DNA from: Corynespora cassiicola
Lineage: Eukaryota; Ascomycota; Dothideomycetes; Pleosporales; Corynesporascaceae
Reading direction: 5' to 3'
NCBI GenBank assembly: GCA_022059125.1
Contig: JAEUWY010000023.1
Location: forward strand, 2,046,001-2,110,000
Length of the DNA stretch: 64,000 nucleotides
The notes beneath the pieces were generated by a model, which saw only the letters and a list, made by a program, of their open reading frames with translations, was not told where the DNA came from and ran no database searches. Numbering within the stretch: position 1 is the stretch's first letter; each line of letters opens with the position of its first letter. The position numbers were made by a program, and so were the translations under genes. This document shows, one piece after another, positions 39,479-50,648 of the stretch.

Positions 39479-40474
39479 ATGTCGAACCCGGACGCCCGAA
39501 CTCGGCCCCCGATCCATTGGGTACTAGACTGGGACGGCACGATCACAAAGCGTGATACGCTCGATGCCCTCGTCAATATCGCCACAGAAGCCAAGCCCAG
39601 CTCGCCTGTGCCCGAGAAATGGAAGCAACTCAGCGAAGCCTACCTCGAGGACTACGATTGCACTCTCAAGAAGCTTCTCGAAACGAGCGGTCAGCTGCCG
39701 TCCTCGGTGGGGGATGAGCGGAAATTGCTTCTAGCATTGCAGGATGTCGAAGAGCGCAGCGTGAACCGCGTTTCCGAGTCTGGCATATTCCATGACCTGA
39801 CTGCTGGGCTTCTTGCAGCGGGCGCAGCCAAAGCAATCTCATCAGGAAGCGCGCAACTACGCGAGGGGTACATAAACTTTGCTAGACATGTCCGGTCCAG
39901 TGAAGACGGTCTGAATGCAAAATCAGACAAAATAAGCATTCTGAGTGTCAATTGGAGCACTCGCTTCATTGCTGAATGTCTAAAAGCAACTAATGAGAGT
40001 CTCGGCAAAGATATTGATATCTACGCAAATGAGCTTTCAGGCATTGCCAAAGAGGAACAGTGCTCGGGGTATATTGTAGAGAGCCCAATCGCAGGAATGA
40101 AGATTATCTCCAGCCACGACAAAGAGACAGTGCTCGCACGGCTCAAACAGTGTGAAGCGGTACCACTTCCACCAGTTAATAAACACCTCGAAATGCCTAG
40201 ACTTCCAACAAAGGACGATGGCAGTCGCATAGTCTATGTGGGGGACAGTTGGACTGATTTTGGAAGCCTTCTCAGTGCTCCCTTGGGTATCTGCATTCGA
40301 AACGACGCCATCACTTCAACGCAGCAAAAGCTCGCCGATAGTCTCGAGAGGGTTGGGATAAGATGTCCACACATTCAAGACATGGAGCAGGCCGATGGAT
40401 GGAGAGTTGTTTGGGCAAAAGATTTTGAGGAAATCGCGCAGTGTCTGGACAGTGTTCGCGCATACCTATGCTAA
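39479..40474 (+). CDS. HAD-superfamily phosphatase-like protein
   Basis: A probable phosphohydrolase of unknown substrate. The single exon encodes 331 residues from the ATG at 39479, or 372 from the in-frame ATG at 39356. HAD motif I is clear (WVLDWDGTITKRDTLDAL, nucleophile and acid/base Asp in DWDGT). A motif II-type Ser follows in ISILSVNWS, and motifs III/IV in RIVYVGDSWTDFGSL. The helical cap lies between motifs I and II. The pattern resembles fungal PSPase-like HAD proteins. The longer start would add a stretch rich in Arg/Ser and lacking acids for 26 residues (MSFHRVSRNFIATTISKRG), which may target mitochondria. Confidence 0.8.
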   Translation: MSNPDARTRPPIHWVLDWDGTITKRDTLDALVNIATEAKPSSPVPEKWKQLSEAYLEDYDCTLKKLLETSGQLPSSVGDERKLLLALQDVEERSVNRVSESGIFHDLTAGLLAAGAAKAISSGSAQLREGYINFARHVRSSEDGLNAKSDKISILSVNWSTRFIAECLKATNESLGKDIDIYANELSGIAKEEQCSGYIVESPIAGMKIISSHDKETVLARLKQCEAVPLPPVNKHLEMPRLPTKDDGSRIVYVGDSWTDFGSLLSAPLGICIRNDAITSTQQKLADSLERVGIRCPHIQDMEQADGWRVVWAKDFEEIAQCLDSVRAYLC

Positions 40475-43402
40475 GGTGCGGCCGCTATGACTAGTATACG
40501 AGCAGTCAGAGATTGAACATCAGGGCTGAAATCGGGTGGTGCAGTTCTGTTGTTTAATAGCGTGTGTTGATTGGTCATAAACGGCTTCATGGACAATGCA
40601 GAGGGATTTTTCGCTGCTGATACCTGCTTTCAACAGCGGACATTGTTGAAACGTGGTGCGGGCGCCACTTGTTCGAATCTACACACATGTGCCATAACAC
40701 TGGAAAGAGTAGCAGAGCACACGACATGGTGATGGCTGGCGTGTAAATATAGAAGTACAATGCCCGAGCCTGAAGTACAGCCGAGTGATAAAGCCGCAGG
40801 CCCGGCACACTTCAGGCAGCTAAAACGGATGCCTGCAGGGCCGTCTATTACAAACAGCAGATCCCGATTGTGAATCTCTAAACAGTCAGGCCGCATATGC
40901 GGCATGGCCAACACGAGACGGACAGGGAAGTCGCTGTCCGTCACGAGGCTTGTCTTTGCATGCAGTTGATAGGTTGCCTATTGCAGGCAGTTTCGATAGC
41001 GCTTGCAGGCGAAGATGGTGCCATGCTGGCGTTGCATTTTCCCGTCAGCAGCAGGCTAACTGGACGCACTCTGTTGAGACGCAAAGCCGCTCCAGAGGGA
41101 ATGCAGTGCGGCTGCATCGTGAAGCGAGTTCCGAGCAGGCTGTTGCCATTCGTCTGAGACGGGCGGTGGGCAGACGGGAGAAGAGATTTGATTCGGTGCG
41201 GGGCGTCGCTCTTCTCCTTGCCGTCACAAGCCACGGTGCGTGGAGAAGGGCGCCGGGCGATGGGGAGAAGATCGGCTGTGCGCAGGCCACGTCGCTGCCA
41301 GGGCGTTGGGTTTGTTTTTCTCTCGCAGTCCCGAGCACGTCGGGGTCCAAGGGGCCTGGGGGCCTGGGGACCTGGTCGCCGGCCAGCGCTGTGGTGTGGT
41401 GGCACCTGTTACGGCAGCGGCAGCGGCAACTGCGGAGGCTCTTCCAGAAGACAGATTGCGAATGGCGATCGGCCATGGTTTACAGCGGGTACATGCAGGA
41501 GCTGCAACTGACATTTCCCGAGGCAGACGGGCAGCCTGGGGCATGTCGGGACCGAAGAAGCAAAACTGGCGGTTGGAGCATGGCCGAATAAAGGGCCGCT
41601 GAACCAAGGCAGTGCGGGTCCATGATGCGCCGGAAGCTTCACTGCGGCTGGATCGTGTCAGACTTCTCGAAGGACATGTCAGGCAAAGGGCTGCTGGTGC
41701 TACAGTTGCGGTTGCGGTTCGGAGGGCGAGGAGAGGGCGAGGGGAGCGAAGACAAGCATCCAAAGCCTCCTTGGCAAAGGCTTAACGTCGAGCTTGCTCA
41801 GCGCGCCCCAGAGTAAGCGCCGCGCGCTATTTGCCAGCGCCCACGCCAGACAACCCGGCCAAGATGGCGCTGGACGTGCGACTGCGAGGCAGGCCATTGG
41901 GCTGGCAGGCGACGAGAGGCCGGAACAGGGGCGCCAGCCAGCGGGCGCATGTTGGGTGCCGCCATCCCGAGCCGTGGACGACGCAGCGAGAGGGAGGGAG
42001 TCGACTGGACCGACCGACATGCCATGTGCAGCACGCAGAGCAGCACGCAGAGCAGCCCTGGGAGCGCTGGTGTCCGTGGGCCTTTGTTTCGCCCGGCCGC
42101 CTCCAACGTCGCCGGCGCTTTTTCGAAGCGTTTTAACTCTGCGGCTGGCCATGGCACCCTGGTAGCGCCCTGGACCATCCTCAGCCCCCCGAGTCGCTCG
42201 CCCACTGACCTGGCGGACCCGCACCCAGCGACGAGCCTCTGCGTGCCTGGCCTGCTGTCCAGCTGCCCTGTCGCTGCCCGTCGCCGTCTCTTTTTGTTGC
42301 GGCGGCTGCCCTCTCTCTGCTCCTCTGCTCCTCGTCCTGCCCTCCTCCCGCCTTCATCCCTCATCCACCCCCGTTCTGCGCCCCGAGTCGTGCCCCCGAG
42401 TGCCCCCGACGCCCGCCACTCGCCCTCTGCACGTCCTCGCCGTCCCTTGGACTCGAGCGTGGTAGACGCGCTCCATCTATCGTGACCCCCGGATTCGACT
42501 TGGCAAGCCAAGAGCGTACTGGGCAGCCGATCGTCCCTGGGCAGCCTTGTTCACAACCCTTCCTTCGACGTCAACCGGTACGTTGAGCCAGCTCTCATCC
42601 CACCTTGGCCGTGTACCGGCGCCCTGCCCGCCCGTCCTCCTCCGCTGCTGCCCCCCTCCCGCCGCGGGCATGTTGTTGTGCTCTGGGCCATGCTGCGATC
42701 AGCGTCGAGCCCTCCACGCCAGCTAGCATAGCCACCCCGACCATCACCGTCACTGGCTTCTCGCCCGCGCGGGACCGGTGCGGGCCCTTCCCCCCTCCCC
42801 CCAATCGCCACGGCCGCGCGCTGCCACTGCCTCTGCCTCCCATTACACACGCCCGCAATGCTGACCGCATCACAGCGGATTTTACAGCTCTTCCACCGCC
42901 GCCGCCTGCTTGCCTCTGCACCGCAGCCCCTGGCCACCCTGAGACAGTTGCGCGTCACCGCCGGCCGGCCCCCTCGCTGCGCACCAAACGTCCACACCGT
43001 TGCTGCCGCCCGCCGACAACACCTGTTGCTGTCTTCTACTGCCTGTTGCCAGCAGAGCACAGCGACACGTTCGCCGCCGCCTCCCACCTGACCCTGAACC
43101 GCCTAATTCCCCACCGTCGCGCCCTTATCCTCAACGCGTCCCACCCCCTTCGGACCCGGAAGCGAAATCGCCCTCGATTTCCATCTCGCTGCCGCCCGAG
43201 CGTGCCCTATCGCCCGAAAACCCCCGCCGGTCCAGACTTGCCCGAGCTACTCCTGCTGCCACCACCGCCCAGCACGCCCAGCACCACCAGCGCGCGACAC
43301 CACCACCGCCCCTACCCATACCGGACCATCACAACGTGCGCGGGCTCGCTGCCGACTCTCTCTAGGCGCGGCTAGCCGCATAATGTGCGCGACCTACAAG
43401 GT
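40475..43402. other. Long GC-rich upstream region of PalF
   Basis: Almost 3 kb without a supported gene, the longest gap in the window. From about 41200 it is GC-rich, and from 42200 to 43380 it is strongly C-rich on the plus strand, typical of a long pyrimidine-rich leader. This opens long frames (for example 42605-43375) of Pro/Arg/Ala low complexity that I do not accept as genes. A duplicated 10-base unit (AGCACGCAGA) occurs near 42030-42055. An unspliced or upstream exon of PalF could lie here. Confidence 0.45.
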
Positions 43403-46052
43403 ATGACTTCCAGTTCGGCACGCGGTACCGTTCCCTCGTCCTCGCTGTCGGGCAGGTCGTTCTTTTCCAGACTCAAGTCGCCTCTGCAGTCCAAGACGCG
43501 CAACTTCGCCGATTTCCACATCCAGCCCGACGACCCTCATCGCCAGTACGCCCCCGGAGACCTCATCAGCGGGAGCGTCATAATAAAGGTCCTCAAGCCG
43601 CTGCGGATAACCCACCTCGTCGTCTCGCTACACGGATATGCCCAGGTCTTCAAGAATCCGAATTCCCCCGGCGATGCCTACAAAAACTACAGCACCACTG
43701 TGGGGACCGGCAAAGGCAGGAAGACGGGGAGCTATTTCGGCAATGGATTTGCCTCGCTGTTCGAAGACGAGGTAGTATTATGTGGCGAGGGAAGGTTAGG
43801 CGAAGGCGTATACCACTTCAACTTTGAGCTGGAATTTCCCACAAAGGGGCTGCCCAGCAGCATTGACGTGAGTGGCTTCTTTTCATGCACATGCGCGGTA
43901 ATTAACGTGATATCTATAGTTCGAACGTGGTACTGTCTCGTACATGCTTACCTCTACACTAACCCGCCCGACCACCATTTCACCTACAGCATCATGTGAT
44001 ACACCAGTCAATCTGATGGAGACCATAGATGTTGCGCCAATTCCTGCGCCCAAGCCGCGCGTGATATCGCTCGAGCCCATCAGCAGGAGACAGCGCACAA
44101 AACCACCGAAGAAGCGCCCTGCCGTTTCAGAAACAGGGCGGCAGGGTGTTGAGCCCTCTGATTCGGTGCGAAACGGGCGTGTCTCCGAGTTGAACAGCGT
44201 CGCCGAGGAGAGCGAAGGTCCAGGCAGTCCTTCTCCGAGCGACGTCAGCTTCGACAGCCAGGGCAGCAGCGGCGGTGCATCTGGAACTGAATACGGCGTT
44301 CGTTCCATCAACACTGCCGTGGACGGCCTCCAGAACGGTAGCCGGACGACGGTATCGAGCAAGACCATTACAGCCACCATCGACGTCCTCAAAGGAGGCG
44401 TCTTACGAGGAGACTCAATACCCATCAAGATATCCGTCAACCACACCAAGCACGTGCGCAGCTTGAAGGGCATCATCGTCACGCTGTACCGACAGGCAAG
44501 GGTGGATATGCATCCCGCCTTGCCTGTCCTGCAGAATAGCAAGGGCGACAAGCTCAAGTCTGAGGATTATTATCCCAAGAGCAAAACTGGTCTCGGCGGG
44601 CTGTCCCTGTCGTCGGCTGGATCTAGTCATCTCTTCCGCAAAGATCTTTCGCAGTCATTCGCGCCACTTTTCGTCGATCCAAGGACACTCACCGCCGAGG
44701 TCAAGTGCGCTGTTCGGGTACCCGACGAGGCATTTCCCACTATATCGAATGTGCCTGGTGCCATGATCAGCTTCCGGTACTACATTGAAGTTATTGTCGA
44801 CATTCAGGGGAAACTCTCGGCATTGGATCGAGTAGTTCCGAACGGCGGCCTTGTGGCCGTTCCGAACGGACCTGTATCTGGCACCGGCAAGAGTGAGGAT
44901 GGCAACACCTTCTCGACATGGGGAGGCAGTTTCGTAGACACGGATGCGATTCGCCGTGAAAAAGGTGTCATCTCTTGCAGCTTTGAGGTAGTCATTGGCA
45001 CCAAGGACAGCGATCGAAACGGCAAACAGCGACAACAGGTGCTTGAACAGGGATATGGCCAGCCGTCTGTCCATGAAATACCGTACGGACCGAATGGGGA
45101 AGCCTACTCGGCCGTTGGAACTGATCACGATTACTACTACGGTGACGAGAGTCAGTGGTATGGCCACTACGGATACGAGGGTCAATACGCACACGATGGC
45201 TCATACTACGATGCTCCTGGATATCACGAGGGGCACGGCTACCACAATGGCCATGGATACCACGAGAGTACTGTGGCAGAACCGCCATATCATCCTCCTG
45301 TAAACCAGGAGAATGAGGAAGAATTGTCAGAGAAGGAGCGGATAAAACGCGCAGAAGCCCGCTTGTTACCTTCTCAACCTCCTGGTGAAGCTGGTCCATC
45401 ATCACCTCCAGCCACACAAGGCATACCTCCCTCAGCACCCATGTTACCAGAGGATGACGAGCCACACCCGCCGTACTTTCCACCCTCATCTTCATCAACA
45501 CCACATCCTCCGCCACCATTTAGCTCAGCACCATCTTCATCGTCACGCCCCGGTATGAACTCCCTGCCGAGGCGAATGACAGGAGACGATGCGCGGAGTG
45601 CAACCGGCTCGTCCCTCACGATAAACGCAAACCCACATTCCCCAGCCGTCCACACCAACGACCCAAATGGTACCAAGCCTCTTCCCGCTGTGCCCAACCA
45701 CACCTTGTCCCCGGCACCAGAGTACTTTCCCTCCTCATCTTCGCATGTCGAGCCCACAGACGACAAGCACGAAATGCAGCGACGGCGCCTTGAAATCGAA
45801 GCCAGCGCCCCGCCTACACAAATTTCGGACGACGAGCAACCCTCGGCCCCGCCCACGACAGATATGCAACATCTCACCCTTGCGCCATCGGCGCCCATGT
45901 TGGACGATGATGACGAAGGGCTTGTCGATGCCGTGAGGCCGGGCCGTGGGGGTGCTAGTAATAGTAGTAATAATGGGGCAGGCTCGAGTAATGCTGGTGC
46001 GTCGTCGCCGTCAAAAAGACATAGTGAGGCATTGCCCGAGTATCAGCGATAA
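43403..46052 (+). CDS. palF: Arrestin-like pH-signalling protein PalF/RIM8
   Basis: PalF/Rim8 is the arrestin-like adaptor that binds the PalH/Rim21 sensor at the plasma membrane and starts alkaline pH signalling to PacC. Two exons fit: 43403-43867 and 43920-46052, giving 865 residues. The N-terminal arrestin fold is visible (NFADFHIQPDDPHRQYAPGD, GSVIIKVLKPLRITHLVVSL, EGVYHFNFELEFPTKGLPSS, FERGTVSYML). The C-terminal arrestin fold follows a Ser-rich insert (ITATIDVLKGGVLRGDSIPI, HVRSLKGIIVTLYRQARVD, SFRYYIEVIVDIQGKL). The last 330 residues are disordered, with Tyr/His-rich repeats around DNA 45130-45270 and a C-terminal PEYQR. The family conserves a charged segment like SEKERIKRAEARLLPSQP, also present. 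Confidence 0.87.
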
Positions 46053-47109
46053 CATTCGAGGGAAGGGGGAAGAGGAGAGAGAAGAGGGAGAGGGAGAGAT
46101 GAGGCGCATCGTAATCTTTTTGAACTATATACCACTTTTCTTTTTTTTCATCTTCAATTTTCAACCTTTCAAACTTCCAAATCTCTATGCATTTCAATCG
46201 ACATGTTGGAATGAATGAATGAATGCTGGTCGCGAAGTCGCACGCTCTGGCAATGTTTTACCTTTTCTTTTTTTCTATCGCAGAGGTAGAACATGTGCCA
46301 ACAATGATTGGGTTGCCAGGAATATTAAAATCATGCGAACCTGCTGTATGGTATTCTTCTCTCTTCTATCGTTATCCTTCAATGTCTACGTTTTTCCCCT
46401 CCGTTCATTGCTCGGACTGAGCATGAGGGGTTCGGTCTGTCGAGCTTATATTGTTCTCTTTTTCACTCGGTTCATCGGTCATTGTAATCTATTTGCCTCT
46501 CGGATGGTTTGGTTTGGTTGGTTTTTGCATCGTGGGCTGGGCTGGGCTGGGCTGGTGGAGCTTGACTTTGGGTTTGCAAAGGGACGGGTTGGGTTGGGCT
46601 GGCGGGGAAACAAAAGAATCTGCGCTTTCTTTCGAGGCGGAGTCTGGGGGTTTGCCGTTGGTGTGTTTTTGGGTTGGGAAAAGGGATGCGGGCCCGGAGG
46701 GGGGATGCGTGGGTGGTGGAGGCATTGTTACAAATATGATACCTGATAAGAGAAACGAAGCGTCATTTGAGTTTGAATCATGTTTAGGCGTTTACATGTG
46801 AGGCTCGGGTGTGATGTCAAAAGGGGTTGCGTGTGAGCAGTTATTGGACAGTGGAAGAAGATGTACCATGTGCAGGCATGGTTTCGTTCGACAATCATAT
46901 GCATTGTGCGGTGCATCTTAATCGTATTCTTTCGCTGCATATATTAAGTCCGTCTGAATCGAAGTCTCTTCTGCATCATCCACGTAGGAGTATTGATCCT
47001 TCATGCCTAGACCTGCCACTCATCACCGAAAACCTGCTGAAGCATACAAAATACAACACTGTCCGTGCTACTAACAAGTTTGGGGCTTAACATCTCCCTC
47101 GCGGCCCCA
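46053..47109. other. Convergent intergenic region
   Basis: The 3' flanks of PalF and of the coiled-coil gene. It includes a GGGCT run (about 46529-46554) and T-rich stretches. No gene is supported. Confidence 0.5.
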
Positions 47110-47869
47110 TTATTTCTCAGTATAGCTCAGCTCCTTGATCCTCGTCTCGACCACTAGCTGGATCGTTTTGGACTGCGCGACATAGCACTCCCTCAGCCGC
47201 TCAACCTTGGCCGCCATCTCGGCCTCAATGGCCTCCTTTTCCGCGATGAGTTCCTTGAGTCGATCTAGCTGGGCGTTACATGCTGCGAAGCTGCATGTTT
47301 CCGCTTTAGTGAGAATGGCCCAAACTGAGCATGCGGGAGATAAGGAGATGGGCTAGATGCACGTGTAGTTCGAGGATAAAGGATGGCTATGACAGGTTTT
47401 TCAACGACTCACGCTTCCTCTTCATGATCGTCAAAGAGCGTGGTGATGGCATCTTTGGTCTCGGAGTGGGATGCCTTGTACGCTTTGTGGATGGCCGCCT
47501 TGCGTTCTGCGAAGCGCTTGTTTGACTGGTGCGATTGTATTAGTAACCAAAGTCCTTATGCCCTTGGTTTCAGAGGTGTAGCAGATAGAGCAATAACAAA
47601 AGGTGTCATTCATGATGTGAAGACGCTGGGTGTATGCATCAACATACAGTATCCAGCACGTCCTTGTACATTTCCTGCAAATTGTTGTTTTGCGTGTTGT
47701 TTTGTTCGATGGCACCATCAGAACCGATCACGTTGTCTGCGTCGATGGCAACATCAATCGTATCGCCCATGTCTTCATCATTGTCCGAGGTTTGCTCGGC
47801 GATGGTCTTGTGAGAAGCACGCGGCGTGAGGAAGGCAGGACGCTTAGTGGAGTTGCGTGGTCGAGGCAT
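47110..47869 (-). CDS. Small coiled-coil protein, family not recognised
   Basis: I do not recognise this protein. Three exons fit exactly: 47869-47648, 47525-47413 and 47290-47110, giving 171 residues. The N-terminus is basic (MPRPRNSTKRPAFLTPR), followed by an acidic, Asn-rich stretch. From about residue 65 to the end the sequence is heptad-like and helical (LQEMYKDVLDTSNKRFAERK, then LDRLKELIAEKEAIEAEM and VERLRECYVAQSKTIQLVVE). Small size, basic tip, acidic linker and long C-terminal coil fit a subunit of a nuclear or kinetochore-type assembly. A SYCP3-like role is only speculation. The consistent splice phases make it very likely real. Confidence 0.7.
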
Positions 47870-48162
47870 TTTTCGGTGTTGCAAACGGATTCAGCATGTA
47901 TTAGTCTTTGTTAGTGGATAGTATCAAGTACTCTCATCAATGTATAAATCGGTTCCGTCTGACAGCGAGTGAGCCGTATCCAGTGAGGTGGTGTAGGAGA
48001 CCAAGCACCGCTCCACCAAAGGTCCCCACAAGGGTGCATCCCGCGCGCCAAGATTTCGCGGTCCGTGCAGCGCATGCCACCAAAATTTTGGAGACGCTCC
48101 TCTTCCGCCCTGCATCCCCTCCCGATTCCTCTCCAGTCCACTCGTCGATCCAAGTTTTCACA

Positions 48163-49299
48163 ATGGGTCTCGCGGCGCCGAAAAAGTATGTCAATCAGTG
48201 CCTTTTACAGGTCAACTAGATCCATAATTGCACCCGAGTTAATGCTGACATTGAGCGAAGCCGAACCCGCATCTCCAATGACCCACAGAACACGACATGG
48301 GCGAACAATACCTCGCGGTTCGGACATCGCATGCTCACCCAGCAAGGCTGGAAGCCGGGCAACTCCCTCGGAGCCGCGGATGCTGCTCACGCCGCCCACT
48401 ACACAGCGGCGTCGCATTCGCACATCCGTGTCATGCTCAAGGATGACAACCTGGGCCTCGGCGCGAAGCGCGGCAGCGAACGCGCTGAGAACTTTGGACT
48501 CGCTGGTCTTGAGAGTATTCTGGGGAGGCTGAACGGCAACACTGAGGAAATCAAGAAGGAAGAGGACCGCAAAGACAAGATCCAGCAGAGGGCCTACGTG
48601 TATCGCAAGTACGGCTTCATGAACTTTGTGTCGGCAGGATACCTCGTGGGCGACAAGATTGAGAAGAAGGTCAAGACTGAACCCGAAGTCAAGGTTGAGG
48701 TCAAGTCGGAGCCCGAGTCGGACTCGGGTGCTGAGAAGTCTAAGAAGAGGAAGAGGTCGAGCACCGATGTTGATGTCAAGAAAGAGGGCAGTGATGATGA
48801 GGAGCAGCGCAAACTCAAGCGCAAGCGCAAGAGCAACGATTTGCGCGAGGCGACGAAGGAATCCTCCAAGAAAGACAAGAAGAAGGAGAAGAAAGACAAG
48901 AAAGAGAAAAAGTCGAAGAAGAGCAAGTCTGGAGACGACTCGTCTTCTGCCTCGCCTGTGCCAGAAGAGGGGCTGTCCGACAAGGCCAAGCGCAAGGCCG
49001 AGAAGCGTGCAAAGAAGGAGGAGAAGAAGCTCAAGAAGGCGCTCAAGAAGGCGGCGAAGGAGGCCGCTCGCTCCAACGACGCCAGCAGCTCCGAGAGTGA
49101 GGAGGAGTCTACCACTGCCACACCCGCCACCTCAACGCCTACGACGGGCACATCTACGCCCCTGTCTTCTGCGTCAGGTCTCTCTTTCAACATCAGTGGC
49201 CGACACGCCGTCAGGCAGCGTTACATTCGCAACAAGAAGGCTGCCAGTATGGATCCGCAGGCCCTCAAGGAGATTCTCATGATCAAGACCCCGTCATGA
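48163..49299 (+). CDS. PXR1: G-patch protein PXR1/Gno1 (PINX1 homologue)
   Basis: PXR1 acts in the nucleolus in rRNA and snoRNA maturation, and in yeast also restrains telomerase. Two exons fit: 48163-48185 and 48261-49299, giving 353 residues. The joined N-terminus MGLAAPKNRTRISNDPQNT is the family hallmark. The G-patch follows at about residues 25-75 (FGHRMLTQQGWKPGNSLG, then HIRVMLKDDNLGLGAKRG). Then FGLAGLESILGRLNG and YGFMNFVSAGYLVG appear, typical of the family. The middle is a long Lys/Glu/Ser-rich region with KKE/D repeats, known to be needed for nucleolar function. A conserved tail starts LSFNISGRHAVRQRYIRNKK. The first exon is only 23 bases. The gene is divergent from the coiled-coil gene with a 293-base gap. 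Confidence 0.93.
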
Positions 49300-50648
49300 G
49301 GTGTATGCAGGATGTAACCGGAAATAAAACAAAAGAGAAGGAAAAAAAACCACATGATTTGCATAGCGTGGCGTTTGGGGTGGAATAAACATGCGTAGCC
49401 TAGACTTCTAGACTTTTTTTTCTTGGTCGTTTAGCTAGTTGTTGGAAGGACATCATATCACTCGAATACATTCATCCATTTACCAATCTTCCCACCCACT
49501 GTTCGTCTTTTCCTAGCCATGCAGCCCCCCTTCAATCAATTGAGTTTCCCACACCCGTGACCCGACAGTGCCGCACGTACCTGGGTAGTCTTGTCCACGA
49601 TCCTGCGCCGGCCCGTCGCGCCGCGCCCCTTCCAAGCAACAAGCTCCCACTAGAGACAGAAGCACATGCCATGGCTTCTATCGGGTCCAAGGCGGAACGT
49701 GATGAAACACGCAGCATATGACGCCGTACCGTGGCTCCGGAAACACAAACTGCTGCCGCCGCCGTATTCGCTATCGCTTCGGCTACCTACCTCGTGGCTG
49801 TGGTGCGCATGGGGTGAAACAACGCACGTTGTGTTTCGCCGTGTTTCTGGCGAGGCAGCGTCATGTTTCTTTTGGGGTCGGAGTGGGGGGAGGGGTAGAA
49901 GCATGGGGGTGTAAGTGGGCCGTTGGAATTTCCTTTTGGGGGAGGGGGGTTATTGCGTGGGCAATGCGGACAGTGCTGGTCAATTGGATGCTGAAAAACC
50001 CAAGGCCTTCGTGTGTTATCCCTCACCGCACATCGCTTTCAAGGCGGAGCGTACGAGTATTACTACTGTATTACTATCATCCATCGCATATAGCTCGCAT
50101 CTTCCCTTCCATATTCAACAGTCCACCTACAGCCGGAGAAACCTGCCAGAGAACCCTTCCTTCTATTCCATCCCATCCCACCCCGAAAGACTTGCGTCCC
50201 GAACCTCTTTTTGTTGAAAATCGCATGCCCACACACCCATTCAATCCCCTTCCCAAAGACTATAACCTATATCATACAGATGGCAACACTCGACCCAAAA
50301 ACCGGAAAACAGAACAGTAGAAAAGGATAGCAAGTTGAAACAAGAAGACAGAAAAGAAAAGAAAAAGCTTGAAAATAGCTGCCGAGGGAAACAAGTCGAA
50401 ACATAAAGATATAAACAATAGAGGGCAGTGAGCATCTCTAAGAAGCGAATTGTGTGAGAAAGAAGAGGAAGGAGAAGGGAGATTAAACCGCAGCCTCGGG
50501 CCCTCAGTAAAGGAAAACAGGGGTTGAGTGACAGCCAGCTCGCGGGGAAATTACAACTTCTTTACCACTCTCCAGACCTCGTCCAAAAATTTCAGGTGCC
50601 GTCTCTGTAGCTTTCTTTCTTTCCCTTTCCTTTCTTTTTCTTCGTCCC
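49300..50648. other. Convergent intergenic region
   Basis: The 3' flanks of PXR1 and mevalonate kinase. Short frames occur around 49660-50320 without domains. The last 200 bases are A- and GA-rich on the plus strand. No gene is supported. Confidence 0.5.

Noticed and set aside
42605..43375. 256-residue plus-strand frame before PalF
   Set aside because: Composition is Pro/Arg/Ala/His-rich without domains, and the minus strand is also open here. It fits a C-rich leader rather than a gene.
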